NCBI GenBank assembly: GCA_037576195.1
Contig: CM075101.1
Span: 16,926,001 to 16,990,000, forward strand
Length of the DNA: 64,000 bases
Source of the DNA: Phytoseiulus persimilis
Taxonomy: Eukaryota > Arthropoda > Arachnida > Mesostigmata > Phytoseiidae
Direction of reading: 5' to 3'
Shown in pieces: positions 10,991 to 23,600 of the stretch (positions are counted from its first letter, which is position 1; every line of letters begins with the position of its first letter). The position numbers were made by a program, and so were the translations under genes. Under the pieces are notes generated by a model, which did no database searches, was not told the origin of the DNA, and saw nothing but the letters and a program-made list of their open reading frames with translations.

Positions 10991-11400
10991 TCAGAACTTT
11001 GTCAGAAAAGTGAATACCGGGTTTTGATGACTGAAGTAGCTTATGTGTGTGTAACAGTAGCAATCTTGGATGCCTCTCGAGAATATGTTATCGATGCATG
11101 TTCGGCCATGTGTTGTCGATATCTCAGGATCGGTTATTAGTTCAAGATTTTCAAATTGATCTCGCATAAATTCGATATTTTTCACCGTTCCGGTGGGGTC
11201 TTTCAAGTTCCAATTGAAATCACCGCATAGAATCAGTGAATTTCTCTGGTTTTGTATACCAGGCTACAGAACATGGTCATATTTCAGTAGGAACTCTTCA
11301 ATGAGTTCGAACGATGTTCCCGGATTCATATAACTGTCACAAGGACGGTTAGTTGGTTACATAGGACTATTTTACAGGCACGAATGTCATCAGGATCTTC
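10991..11400 (-). pseudogene. Endonuclease/exonuclease/phosphatase-type domain fragment of a mobile element
   Basis: The minus-strand translation holds the C-terminal half of an APE-like (EEP) nuclease fold: YMNPGTSFELIEEFLLKYD, then LILCGDFNWNLKDP with the metal/phosphate-binding GDFN motif, then STTHGRTCIDNIF and ...THISYFSHQNPVF. The last parts match the T.HG..ID..F and SYFS.H.PV signatures of this fold. Such domains travel with Helitron/Pif1 and non-LTR elements. It is broken by a TAG at 11264-11266 and by a one-base frameshift near 11331, upstream of which a homologous stretch (RACKIVLCNQLTVLV) still reads. There is no helicase or reverse transcriptase next to it. It is a dead fragment lodged between oppositely oriented repeat arrays. 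Confidence 0.7.
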
Positions 11401-11574
11401 ATCAATGAGATCTGGTGTAATTGTGGGAGTTGCTTGCGTAGGTGCTCCTCTGCGTTCGTGAATAGCAACTCCACCTGTCGACCACGGGGTGAAACGTGGA
11501 CCCCCTGAGCGACTTAGTTAAGGTTTATGGACTGCCGTGCCCCAGAGGGCGATCACCGACCATCGATTTCTTGG

Positions 11575-11726
11575 AGCGATTCCGGGACCAATCTGACCTT
11601 CACTTTCCGAGTCTGGAGGGGTGCTTCCGGGACCGATCTGATCATTACTTCCCCAGATTTGAGGGGTGATTCCTGGACCGATCTGACCATTACTTCCCAA
11701 GTCTGGAGAGGTGATTCCGAGACTTA
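11575..11726 (-). repeat. 45-bp repeat array, inverted orientation, block A
   Basis: Three to four units of the same 45-bp family, but on the opposite strand from 7.6-10.5 kb. The plus strand reads GGTGATTCCGGGACCGATCT and continues with GACCATTACTTCCCAAGTCTGGA. The subfamily differs by CAGACT where the left arrays have CAACTC/CAACTT. Confidence 0.9.
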
Positions 11727-11869
11727 ACATCATTTTCCGTAGTACTGCAAATGAATTCCCGTACCAGCCGGTACAGAAATTGATTTTTCGTACCCTGGAT
11801 CCGAGGATCCTTACTACTTATGATCGGCTTCGTCTGTCAGTTTGTCCGCATTCCTCCTGGAATACATGG

Positions 11870-12175
11870 GGGTGATTCCGGCACCAGTCTGAGCATAATT
11901 TTCTGAGTCTGGAGGGGTAATTCCGGAACCAATCCGACAATATTTTTCCGAGGCTGGAGGGATGATTCCGGGACCAATTCGACAATATTTTGCCGAGTCT
12001 GGTGGGTGATTTCGGGACCAATCTGACAACATTTCGCCGAGTCTGGTGGAGTGATTCCGGGAGCAATCTGACAATATTTTGCCGAGGCTCGCAGGGGAGA
12101 ATGACTTCCTCCTGAGATCTTCCCAGAACCACCAAGTCTGGAGGGGTGATTCCGGAACCGATCTGAACATTACTT
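11870..12175 (-). repeat. 45-bp repeat array, inverted orientation, block B
   Basis: About six to seven inverted units (GATTCCGGGACCAATCTGAC...). A subset carries an AATATTTTGCCGAGTCTGG variant, and a degraded stretch lies at about 12080-12130. It is followed directly by a 105-bp flank (12177-12281) that is repeated after block C. Confidence 0.9.
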
Positions 12176-12176
12176 T

Positions 12177-12281
12177 ACCTACCATGACTTCATTGTCATT
12201 TACCTCTGACAAGACACAGAGATTTGCCGCATGAAATTCAACTCACATATTTCATATTTCCCTCACTCTGGAAAAAATCTT
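12177..12281. repeat. Array-flanking direct repeat, copy 1
   Basis: It starts ACCTACCATGACTTCATTGT and runs through CAAGACACAGAGATTTGCC to a TTTCCCTCACTCTGGAAAAA end. It recurs with about 85-90% identity at 12507-12613. With its preceding 45-bp block it forms one unit of a larger duplication of roughly 330 bp. Confidence 0.85.
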
Positions 12282-12289
12282 AAGGGCTG

Positions 12290-12505
12290 GGATGGGTGAT
12301 TCCCGGACCAATCTGACCCTCACATTTCAAGTTTGGAGGGGTGATTGCGAGTTCGATCTTACCATTACTTTCCCAGGTCTGAGGGGTGATTCCGGGACCA
12401 ATCTGACCATTACTTTCCAAGTCTGGAGGAGGGATTCCGGGACCAATCTGACCTTCACTTTTCAAGTCTGGAGGGGTGATTCCGGGACCGATCTTCACTA
12501 TTTCT
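12290..12505 (-). repeat. 45-bp repeat array, inverted orientation, block C
   Basis: About five inverted 45-bp units between the two copies of the 105-bp flank. Unit boundaries and flank order repeat those of block B, so block plus flank was duplicated as a whole. Confidence 0.9.
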
Positions 12506-12506
12506 T

Positions 12507-12613
12507 CACCTACCATCACTTCATTGTCATTGACCTATGACAAGACACCGAGATTTACCACATGAAATTCGACTTGAATTCAAATTTCCCTCGCTCCGGA
12601 AAAAAAATCTCAA
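12507..12613. repeat. Array-flanking direct repeat, copy 2
   Basis: Second copy of the 12177-12281 flank (ACCTACCATCACTTCATTGT...). It ends in the same CCCTCGCTCCGGAAAAAAAA A-run. Confidence 0.85.
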
Positions 12614-14599
12614 AGGCCTCCCCCTGCGATTTTTTCGTTCCCATTTTTTCGTTCCACTCCCAGTTACACCCTAGTAAACACGCCCGAAGAAAAGCGCATT
12701 TCTGCGCTAAAATGACCACCCTGTACTCGAGGACCATGCACAGTACCATGCAAGGCTGACCGCAATTGTTCGAAGCCCAAAAGCCCTGGAGTCTCAGTGT
12801 ATAGGCGTCGGGAAGTCCGAGCCGAGATCTCCGGAGCCGAAACGTCCAGGCACCGGTGCCTTTATTCGTCTTCTTCGAGAAAACGGTGGCCGCTTGACCC
12901 ATCTAGAATGTAGATTGAGTCTGTCAACTAACATACATACTTGATTTCTCGCAACTCGTCCGAGCTGTTCTTCGTCTCAGCCGTCATGACCCCTGACGGA
13001 TTCCAGGCGGTGACGTGAGACGAGCGCCCAGTGACTTTAAGGAACTAAGGAAATAAACAACTCTTTCCACCAGTGGAATTTCCGAAATTCGTTTCCCTGA
13101 GGAGTCACGGGCGGTTCTCTACGGGAGCGGTCGGCAGGGGGTCTGGAAGGCTGAATCTAGGGGTATCTTAGGTGAAGTTCAGGCGTTTCAGGTGAAATCT
13201 AGGCGTATTGGGCACCGCCGAGACAGCTTCAGAGTTCAGGCGAAACCTAGGTTAGACCTAATCCTAGGCGATTCGGAGGTATCACCTAGGCTTACAAGCT
13301 CTGACCATGAACATCCGGAGTTTCAAGGTCTCTGCGAATGCGAGACACCCGTGTTCACTATGCGCACCGGAAATATGAACAAATGTGCTTCGGACATCTG
13401 GTTTCTGCGAATAACGGGAGGCTTACTCGGCCTATCGGTTCGTAGCCGGATAGTTTGATGCCTCTTTTAAACACATCGGACAAGGGTAAGTGACTTCCGA
13501 ATCCGGAGAGGGGGCTTGTCGGTGAAGTTAGTTTCGGTGGAGTGGACTCAGAATGAATGGGTTCTGATCAGCTGGTTATCGGCCAGTCCAAGAGCTACGA
13601 ATCTCGGTCGAGAGTCATGCGTTTATTCGAGGATGAGTTCTGGAGTAGAATGTCCCAAGCGATTGATACCATGACTGAATGGGGTCGTTTCGCGGGTGTT
13701 CGTTACCTGAGAGTCGAAATTTTCTTCGGAATTTCGTATTACATCTTGGATCAGATATTTCCTCCGCGGTCGCTGATGCTGATCATCATGAAGTGGACGC
13801 TCCGTTCGAGTTTAATACCGTAGGAAAAAAGACACTCATTTTGACGCTATGTCAGCTTGACGCGGTGGCGCGAGCAAACGCAGGATCGTTCGAGGACGTT
13901 CACAGGACTTTTCATTTTTGTGACACAATGAGCCACAATATGGGAATCCTGCCGGAAGTTATGCTGCACGAAAATATCACGATATAACATGCAGTTCATG
14001 AGAGATCGTCAACTCGTAGTATTATCAACCATTTATTATCGAATACTTGAACTCCTTCCGATGTGCCACACAATGCTTGTTGTCCGAACTTCGATAGAAT
14101 TTGTTTCTCACAGGGAACGACAAATACGGAAGAAGTTGCACACATTTCTGAATGATCAGCATTCTCTTGACTCGATGTTCGAGGCAGTAAACCATCGACT
14201 AAGGCCTCGCACACCAATACACAAGCTTTATCAGAGACTAGGCACAATACGGGAAGCATCTTCCAACTTAATATTGTCTGATTCGGGGTCCAACAGGGTG
14301 ATGCTTCGAGTATGCGTCACGGGCTCGAACCCAGCTATAAGCAATAGATTTCTATTCATCTGTGATCCAAAACTACTTTGGCTAAGGCTCTGAGATGGCT
14401 GACATTCGCGAAGTTATACTTCAATAACGCGTCTTGACAACAGTCGATTGAATTTAAATCGCCTACTCACATCTGATGATGGAAGTGATCGTCTACCTAA
14501 GTTGAAGCTTCCATCTATATGAAATATTTGTGATGGTATTTACACTCCAGAGACCGGAACTTTTGTAAACAATGTTCATTTGATTATCCATTATCAAGA
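12614..14599. other. Unassigned intergenic stretch
   Basis: No gene recognised. Around 13130-13280 there is a loose reiteration of (T/C)(C/T)TAGG(C/T)G-like words (AATCTAGGGGTATC, ATCTAGGCGTATT, AACCTAGG, AATCCTAGGCG) without a fixed period. Frames such as 13989-14393 (134 codons) have no family features. Confidence 0.35.
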
Positions 14600-14605
14600 T
14601 TTATT
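14600..14605 (-). terminator. Polyadenylation signal of wee1 copy 1
   Basis: AATAAA on the minus strand, about 80 bp past the TAA of wee1 copy 1 (14686-14688). It is the first canonical signal after that stop. Confidence 0.6.
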
Positions 14606-14685
14606 GTCGAGGTAAGTACAAATGAAGGTAGCGACAAACAAAGAAACGAACAACGGCGGGGGAACGATCGCCACTCTAAGCGGCA

Positions 14686-17600
14686 TTAACACCTCGTGCG
14701 CCACTGGTCCAGCGCCAACCTGTTGGCAACAAAGTCCGGCGGGTTTTTCATGAAGTCGAAATTCAGCCGAAAATCGCTACATTTCTCAAGACAGCGAGCT
14801 GCTTGTCTGAGCTGCTGTTCGAGCATCCGTGTTTTGAACTTTTCAGCGTTTAGCTCCATTCGCAACTGAGCTTTCGACTTCTCGGTTGATGGCACAAAAT
14901 CCGGATCGCAGATCAGCTGATGAGCTGTTGGCCGCTGCGTCGGATCGGGATGGCACATTTTTCGAAGGATGCCGTTGAATTCTTCACTGAACTTGGGGAT
15001 AGGGTCCAATTCCCCTCGACGAAGGCGTTGCCAGTCGTCGCCATTTTTAGGAAGCGTGATACCGTGCCCTAACTCATACAGCGTGAGACCCAAGCTGAAG
15101 ATGTCTGCCTTCTGCAGATTCGCATAGTCGTCTCTTAACAATTCAGGCGCCATGTAACGACAATCGCCTTCCTCGACTTCGGGATGCAGAGTGGAGGTGA
15201 CCAGACCGAGATCTCCGATTTTGTACGTGATGTTCTCTCCAGCATCATCATCTTCGAAACCGTCGTCGTCGGAACCAGCTTCTTTCCTGAAAACACGAGA
15301 TTGCAAATTAGAATAAGTACTCGTCTAAATCCAACGGAACCGGAAAAACGGAGGGATAGATAAGAGCATAATGTAGATCCAACTGACGGTCGTTTGCAAG
15401 TCGCTGAAAGATTCGATCTCAGCCGAAACTCACTTTGAAATGAAGATATTCCCCGGTTTGATATCCATGTGGACAAGATTTTGATTGTGAATGAATTTGA
15501 GCCCATTCGCTACGTGGAGTCCGAGCCTTCTTAACTGAGCCTCGCTCATGGGGATACCAGTCCGCTGGCGCTGAGGAAACAGGGAACCGTTAGTTGAATC
15601 AAGCGACATTTCGAAACGTCCTGGTTTTCCGGATGGGCTATAGGCCACGGAAGCGTCATCGTCATCGCACGCAACATATGGTCGAGTGCAGACTCGGCAT
15701 ACACTCACCTCTTGCAAACTACCCCCGTTGCAGAACTCGTTCTGAATGATCATATGGTTGAGCTCGGCCCATGCGGAGTAGTATCGTACCACGTGCGTAT
15801 TCGCCCCGAGCACTGCATGAGCCCAAACCTCGGTCAGAGAAGCTTTCTCCGCAGCACTGCCTTGCATTGGTTTCTTTAGCTTCTTTATTGCGTAAACACA
15901 GCCGTCTAGCCGGTGAATACATTTGAAAACAGCGCCGAACTCCCCACTCCCGATCTGATCCAGCTCGAGGAATTCCTGCTCATACCTGCGGAAAGCGAAA
16001 GCAGCACTTTTAACTCAGACTTTTATGGATTGAATCATAGAGAATCGGCAGTTATATAATCAGACTCGATGTACATGAATGTCGAGCAACGGAATCGGCG
16101 TTGTTCCCTTACCTGGAGTAAGCCTCATCGTTCGGAGAGAGATACATCCGCTGGACTTTGGCTTGACGATCAAGTTCCTCGATACCACAGATGGAAAAGT
16201 TGCAGCCAAGCTCGTAATTATTATTGTTATTACTCGTGTTGTTGTTATTATTGTTTATGCTGAAAAGAGATGAGAGAGTCGCAGAGTTAGTTCCCGATTG
16301 AAGTTTCACAGCGCTCGTACATCTACCGTTCAATACAGCTCGTTCAACGAACGATCCGCTGGTTGATTAACGGGATCGCCGGCGACCAACAACTGTGTTG
16401 ACGATGCACATTCAAAAACTTTTGAAGCCCACTGTGTTCCGTTGCACAGAGCCCTGGCAGAGCATAAAAATCGTTCTAAAAACATGTCTGGACATGCATC
16501 GGATAAGGGGTTCGAGATGACGGTGTTGGTGACTACTGGCAGGCAGCGGCAATGTGAAACTTTCTGTTCCGGATTTTCATCACGAAGTATAGAGAAATCG
16601 ACGCGTTCTTCGAATCGGCGCACTCAGAGTGCGAATATTCGAGCACTCGAAGTGATTCTGAACTTCCGCGATCTCGACACCTAGCGAAAATTCGCCATCA
16701 ACAGAGATTTCGATCCTGTTGTCATGACTGTTCAATAAGTCCTGATGCGAGCATTTCATCCGGCGGGCCAGAAGCGCCAGGAAGGGATCGGCAACTAGAT
16801 GGATCCCTGGTTTGCTGCCGAACTACAATGTGTCCGCAGAGCTCGCCTGGGACCGTTACGGCCGAGTACGGTTGCTGCTCCTGCGAGCCAGCGAGTGTGC
16901 ACAGCTCCCCGGTCTTCGAGGAGAACCAGTTTTTAACGGTCCCCACTCTTTGGGCCTCTCGTTCTGGCACTCCAACCTCGGAGTCTGGCTCTCAGTAGTA
17001 CCCGATTGACATTTAAATTTAGAAAGCGAGGCTCCCTCTGGCCTCGGCCTGAATTCGCTAGTCACGATATTTCCCCGGTACGATTAATCAATTCAGACCC
17101 AGCTCGTGGTCCATGTGAAACCAGTGTGGATATCCGAAGTTCTTCCTTCAATCGCGTCGGAGCTTCTGTTCGAGGCATCGGTCGGCCACCAAAGAAAACT
17201 CGCTCGCTGTAGCACAACAGTAAATATTCGTCTACAGTTGGCTAGCACGAGATCCCGCTGAGATCCTGAATTGACTCTCCAACCCTTTTTAGTAACAACC
17301 GCTGCCGTCTCGGACGTCAACACGTCTCCAGGCCAGGTGTAGCGAAAAATTCACAGAAAATCTCCATCAAAGTAGAAAAGAGGAGAGAAACGAAAACATC
17401 TCGAAGCCACAACAGATCGATGTCGTTGTCCCGAGAATACCCCGCTTCATTTGTAGCACAATCGAACCGCTTACGACCATGATGACGACTTCAGGGAGCT
17501 AATAATCCAGTTTTCTCTCCTCCTGTTTACATGTTCCATGCTTATCACTGATTGGACTTCGTTCACTTTTACGGGGGGATCAGGGTTTTCTCTATTTATT

Positions 17601-20600
17601 TTTATTCCGTTCGGTCCCGGGAGCTTAGGAGCACAGTTCTGAAACATGCTCTATCGGCAATCCGTTATCTCTTAACACAGTTGCCTGCGCCACCGCAAAA
17701 CGCTGTGTCATCAACTGCCGAAAACCGTCAAGGCTGCAGAAACCGTTGTCGCGCGGGGCTTCTGTTTTGTGAGTTTGAAAACACCGTCTGAAAATTGAAG
17801 CACTTTCCGTTCGAAGCGGCCACCAGTGAAACCTCTCCACCAGAGAGGCTCGCTAGCCCCTCGCCGTCACAAGAGCTCTGGTGTACAGCCAACCTGGGCA
17901 TGACGCGAAATGATTCAACTCATGGTTCGAACTCTCGCGCGCGCGAGCTATACGAACTTTTCGTTCGCTTCCGTTTCTTTTCGGGCGTAGAGAATGTAAC
18001 CCGAACTCGTGCGCCGCGCCGCTCGAACGGAGCCATGTTCCACCTTTCTCCGAATCCGCTATCTGTGGGAGGAAATCGATCGGGGATTTCGCTTGTCACC
18101 GGGGCAGGTGGTGGGGCAGTTGTGTTTACAAATGCTCCAAGAATGAGACCACGACGTCGACGGACTTGAGAGAAGTGATCGTTCTCCTCCCATGTCGATA
18201 AGAATCTGGAGACACACAGTCCAGCTAGGTGACCGAGCCTCGCTCCGTGAGCGTCGACGACTAGAAGGCCGAAACCCATTTTCTGCTTCGGTTTACGGCG
18301 CACGCCACTCGGGTCCCGTGCGTTTGTGCTCACGCGCGTGCAGTGCAGCTGCCGTCATTGAACCGTACAAAGCGGAGCATATGTTTCAGGCAATGTCGTC
18401 CCACGCCTAGTACCGTAAGCTGCGATCGATCGACCGAGCGAGCAAGCGAACAGAAGAGGGTCGGACGAGGCCGGAAAATCTACCCAATCGCCCATTCGAG
18501 AGTTCGAGGAAAAATTATTTTTGTCCTCCAATTTCACGGTGAAACTACTAGTCATCCGTATGACTAGAAATCTCCATGTAAACGGGGACACAGAAACTAT
18601 ATTCAGATCAGGAAAGCGAATCGGAAGCTTTTTGCAGTCGAGAGGGCGAAAAACCAAGTTCCATCATCATTAAAAGTCGAGGGAAACCAAGTTCGTGCGT
18701 AACCTCGTTCTGGAAAAACCAGTCGGACTTCAGCCCTCTCTCGGATTCGCGATGGACTGTCGCGGGAATCACATAAAATGTATTTTCGGACTTCATCTCT
18801 AGCGAATCTGCTCTGGGGCGCTAAGAAAAAGTGTAGCTTTGTGCGCGAGGAGCACCGACGCTACTGGAGGAAGCCAATTCTCACGATAAGCGCTAGAGGC
18901 TCGTTTCAGAGGGGGTTGCCGACGCCCACTGTGGATGGAAACAAGCGGCCAACTCGAGAAAGCTCGGAATAAAAATCTTGCAAATCATTCGGACCGCAGC
19001 AGTTTCTTAGCGCAGCCTGAAGCAAAGACCGCGTCGGTGGTGCCCCACACTGGCTGTATTGAAGCATTCTGCATTGTATTGGGCCAGCTAGCAGCACTGG
19101 CGCGTATTGTTGACTGCGAGGGGGACAGATGTGGAAGAATCAAGCGCCAGTCAGTCAACCAACCAGCCCACAAGCCAGGCAGCGTTAGTCTGACGCTGGC
19201 CCCTTGTGCTCGCCCGTCGCTAGGCGATAGTGAACCGACGAGATAGAAGTAACAAACCAACTAGAAATTGATCCCTCAACCTCGGGGCTCCAGAGCAAAG
19301 CGCACGTCCGGCGAGCCTCTGCGAACAATCGACGTTGCACGGCCCGGCCTCACTATGATCTCCGATTCAATCAAGATCGCGTGACGGAATCCTGTCCGAC
19401 CTTCGTCGAAATTACGAACATTTCCGAATCATCGCTGAGAATCTGTTCGCAGTTGTCACCCGAAAGAGAGGCGACGCCTCGAAGTTTCTTTCCGGCACGC
19501 AGCGACCCCACTGAGAGGGATAGGTCGTGCGAGAAGCGACGCTGCACGATGACCAGGCTCGTTCGGCCTTCGTCATCTTAACCGATTTCTCGACCATCTG
19601 CTGAACCAGGACCGGAAGGTTCTCATGACGAAAGCCAGTGTGACCTCGAAGTGCATTGTTTGTTCGTTCGCTTCGTGGGTCGCTCAGTCTCTCCGCGACT
19701 CTCGCCTGGTACCTCGCTCGCTCCTTCAGAGACCTCTACTGGCTGGAGGATAGCCGGAGTCTACCGAGAACACGGAGCCGGCTGCGCTTGCGAAGACAAC
19801 CGCTCTAACGGACATTTAACTCTCAACATGCCGACACAAGTTTCGCGGGTATCGCAGGATATTTAAACGCACAGTCAGCTATCCCGATGTCCCGACATGC
19901 AGGAGGAGTTCCTGACACCGCTCGGATCGTGTGAGAATGTCGCTCGCCTGCTCACTCACGATTGAGAACGAGTTGTGAGGAAAAACAATATTCGCTCCCC
20001 CTCATCCCGGGGTTTGTCTGGAGACGAATGAGACCCGTGTGAACCGAACGACTTCGAAGACGACATCGGAAATGACCTTTCACCCCAGGGGTCGCGTGAG
20101 GACCGAACCAACTGCGGATACAGCTGATCTGTGGGGGCCAACCCGCTCCGACGGCCTAACAAACACTCACGACGGAGTTATCGACTCGGTCGGCGATGTA
20201 TCTCTCGACGAACGATCTTCCGCTGTGTTTGGCACTCCCCTGCTTTCCACGAAGGGCCTCTAATTTTCTCCGGAATCTTCGAGCTGATGCAGCGCATTGC
20301 GAACAAACGTTGCCTCCCGTTCGAAACTCTCTGCACAGCGAGAGAGTATGTGGATCCGGAGGAGCAGCACGAAAGAATTGAAACAAATTGTGGCGGCGGA
20401 CCATTCTCCCAGAGAGAGGCCCTACGACACTTGTGAAACTGAACTATGTACTGTTTCCGAGTACGAACCGAGACAAAACGTCGGCCAAAAGTCGCAGACG
20501 AGCGAAGCAGCGACGGTTAAATGATCGGTCCCTCCCCCCTCCCGGCGAGGAAGCCCACCAATAGATATTCACACTTCGTCGATTGGGGAGTGCAGCATGA

Positions 20601-23600
20601 AAGCAAACGACGGAAGCATGAGCGCGAGAATCTTGGAGGGGGTCGTCTGCAAACGGAATTCAGAGGGTCCAGTCGCATGGATTGACTCTGTCCCGAGTCG
20701 GTCGTCGCAGTTCTCGCAGACGGATGAGAACTGAGAAAATATTCAGCATGATCTAACGGAGAGATTGTTCGTCTATGCGGAAGGTAACGTCCGGAGGGCC
20801 GATTACCAAACAGGCAGCGAGCATAACGGAAGAGCACAAAGAATTCGGAGCATCACGGGAAAAAGGTCAACGGCTTGAATGCTGATTGAGCAACCTAACG
20901 ATTTACTGCTTTGACTTGAAACTCCCGAGAACGGCCGCCCTTTGTCAGTTGTTGAGAACAAGTGGAATTCCACAAGTGACTCAAGACGTCGATTTTCTCC
21001 TTCAGAGCTTCCTCGGTCTCTGACGACACGGAACAGCCGATTGATGACACAGCCGAAACAGGCGAAAGCTGCGGGGGACGGCTACGAGCGGGGGCACGCT
21101 TTGAACAGGGAAGCTTTTAAAACCCCCGAACAGTGGTTGCTTAACGAGAGGGCGAAGCTTTGACTTTGGCCCCTGCGTCGCGTGGTCTGTCCATCGCCCA
21201 CCTGACGTTCGACCAGAGCGTGGACGGTCTACCGGCGGCGGCCGGCCGGCCGTTCGCTCCGACTCTCTCTTCGCCCCGATAGGTTCGATGATCTGGATCC
21301 ATACATACAAGCATACGTACACCATATGGCGTCTCCCGTTTTTCTTTCAACGTCATCGGCTGTAATTTAACAGCAATTTTCTCTCCTATGACTATCATCA
21401 TCGACATCAGCGAGAGCAGAAAGCTAAGTCTTTCTTCGCGGAGAAGCTCGGCAGACATTCAGAACGGGTTTTCCGCCCCTAAAGCCGCTCGAAAAATGTT
21501 TCAGACCCCTCGGTCGAGCGACCGTATGCTCTGCCGACCACGGAACCCGGTTGGAGAAAAAATTAAAGCCCTCCGAACACTCAACAATTCACGAATTCGG
21601 AATGTGACTGCGAATCAATCCCATCTTCGTCGGTTGCTTGCAGCGCTTCATCAACCTGCTCCGAAGCCCGGCCGGCAACAATACTACAAAGACGGGATTC
21701 ATCCGTACTGGCGAGGCCGAATTCCATTGCTTTCTTCGTAGAACGGGAGGAAGGGGAGGAGGTCGATTTTTTCGAGCATATGCCCCCGCTCTCCAGCGTT
21801 TCCTATGCTTCACGGGCATTCCATTTAACTCGGGCAGGAACGCTCTCCACGAATCTTCATCGAAACAGGCGACACCTGCCTGTTAGACCGACTGCCGCCC
21901 GGCCGGCTTTCTTGCCTACTTGGTGCCAGCCCGACTGGCCGGCACCGAGTTGAACTCGGACAATTTTTCGCCTCTTGACTAGCGGAGTTCATTCGGTTGT
22001 TTGTGCTTCTTCCAGGAGGCATTCCTGGCAGATTGTGGGCCGGTGGGATCCGTAAGAGTCGCGATACGAGAGAGCGCGAACCCCCGGGGGCTGGGGTCGC
22101 CGTCTGAAGGAAAACCCGAGTGATTCTGGAATCAGCCCTTTTCTCTGATGGAGCGCCATCTGGCCGTTGTAAACATTCGTTGTTCCATTCCGAGTTTCCG
22201 AGATAGTTGTTGTTTCCTTCAGGTTCCACCTGGCTCTCTCACTCAGTCAGAGTCGCACGGCTATCGTCGTCGTCGTCGCTAAGGGCAAAAGACATCCGTG
22301 GGTTCTTTGCCGTCTCTCAACGGAACGGCGGCAACACCATAAGATGTAACAGCGACTTAGCGGCCGCATGCCAGCTGAAACTAGTAGCCAGACCAGCTGC
22401 CCCTGGCTTTCGTGCAGCAGAGGAGACAAAGTACGAAAGCAGTACGTCGCGATGCGCTGACTTGACGTGCGCGCGCCCAAGCGGAACACTGTCGCAGGTG
22501 CACTAGGTTAGCGAGAGGCGATGTAAACGTGTGTTCCCAATGAGAAGGAAGTTACCCCCAAAGCTTGAGTTTTCAGGGAATCCATGGGAATGCTAACGTA
22601 CACTGCAGATACCTCCGGCGATGCCATGGTTTCAGCGGCTGCTGTTCACCCCGGTCGGACACCTTGAAGACGGAAGCCGAGCCGGCTTTCTTTTCGTACC
22701 TTCATGAATGTATGCTTTCCTGAGAAACCGTGGTTGTTTCTAGTCGGTGCACGCCACCGCCACACAAACTTCAGGTAGACGGTGTCATTCTCGTCATTGG
22801 CTCACGGATTTCGAGATCCGAGCAGATAAGAAACGACGCTGCGATATTTGTCTGGTATGAAAGCCTCAACGAATCTCCGGAAACCTCTTGAGGGTTTCGA
22901 CGGATCTTGCGAGACTCCAACGGACTTTCGGCCACGACTTGGTGAGGAGGAAGATGTTGCGAGCGGGAGAACACGTTGTGAGAAACTCACTCCGCACCGG
23001 GGCTGAGAAGATATGGTGATAGTAATAATAACAGTCAGGGTTTTCATCAGAATATCGGAGGAATCGTCACATGGCAGCGCGGTATGAGAGACGCAGGTGA
23101 TAGTCCGGACGGTACGCGTGTCGACGGCTATTTTTCAGTCAACGAGCGGTCTCCGCGAGCCGGCGGCGTTTTTGCCGACAGAGTCCCGCTCGTCTTCACG
23201 AAACAACCGTCTGGGCGACCGCTACGCAGATGCACAAGACGTCGAGGTACACTGTTCAGGTGGCTCAAACCGAGACAAACCGACTTCCTAAGTTAGTGGC
23301 CCGCCGCGGATCAGACTACGTAACGACCAGCCTGCCAGTGCAACTCCTGCAGCTACTACCGGCGCAGTGGAGGTCTCCCATACCGCAACTCCGACATCCC
23401 GATATCTTCGGAGCTCGCAACGGGTCTTCCTCCGAAGCCGTATTGGATCGTTCTCACGTTAATACACGACGCTCCGACTGACGGTAGTTGATTACACAAC
23501 AGGCTTTCAGCAGAATTAATCGATGCAACGGAGCCGTTCTGGTCGAAAGGTCAGGGAAACTTCAGAAGTGGCTAAAGCCGGCCATCGTTGGAGTGTACTA

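Noticed and set aside
7617-12505. Regular repeats resembling a CRISPR array
   Set aside because: Units are head-to-tail 45-bp copies without unique spacers, in a eukaryotic genome with introns.
17920-17940. GGTTCGAACT as a tRNA B box
   Set aside because: There is no matching A box upstream and no cloverleaf can be drawn around it.
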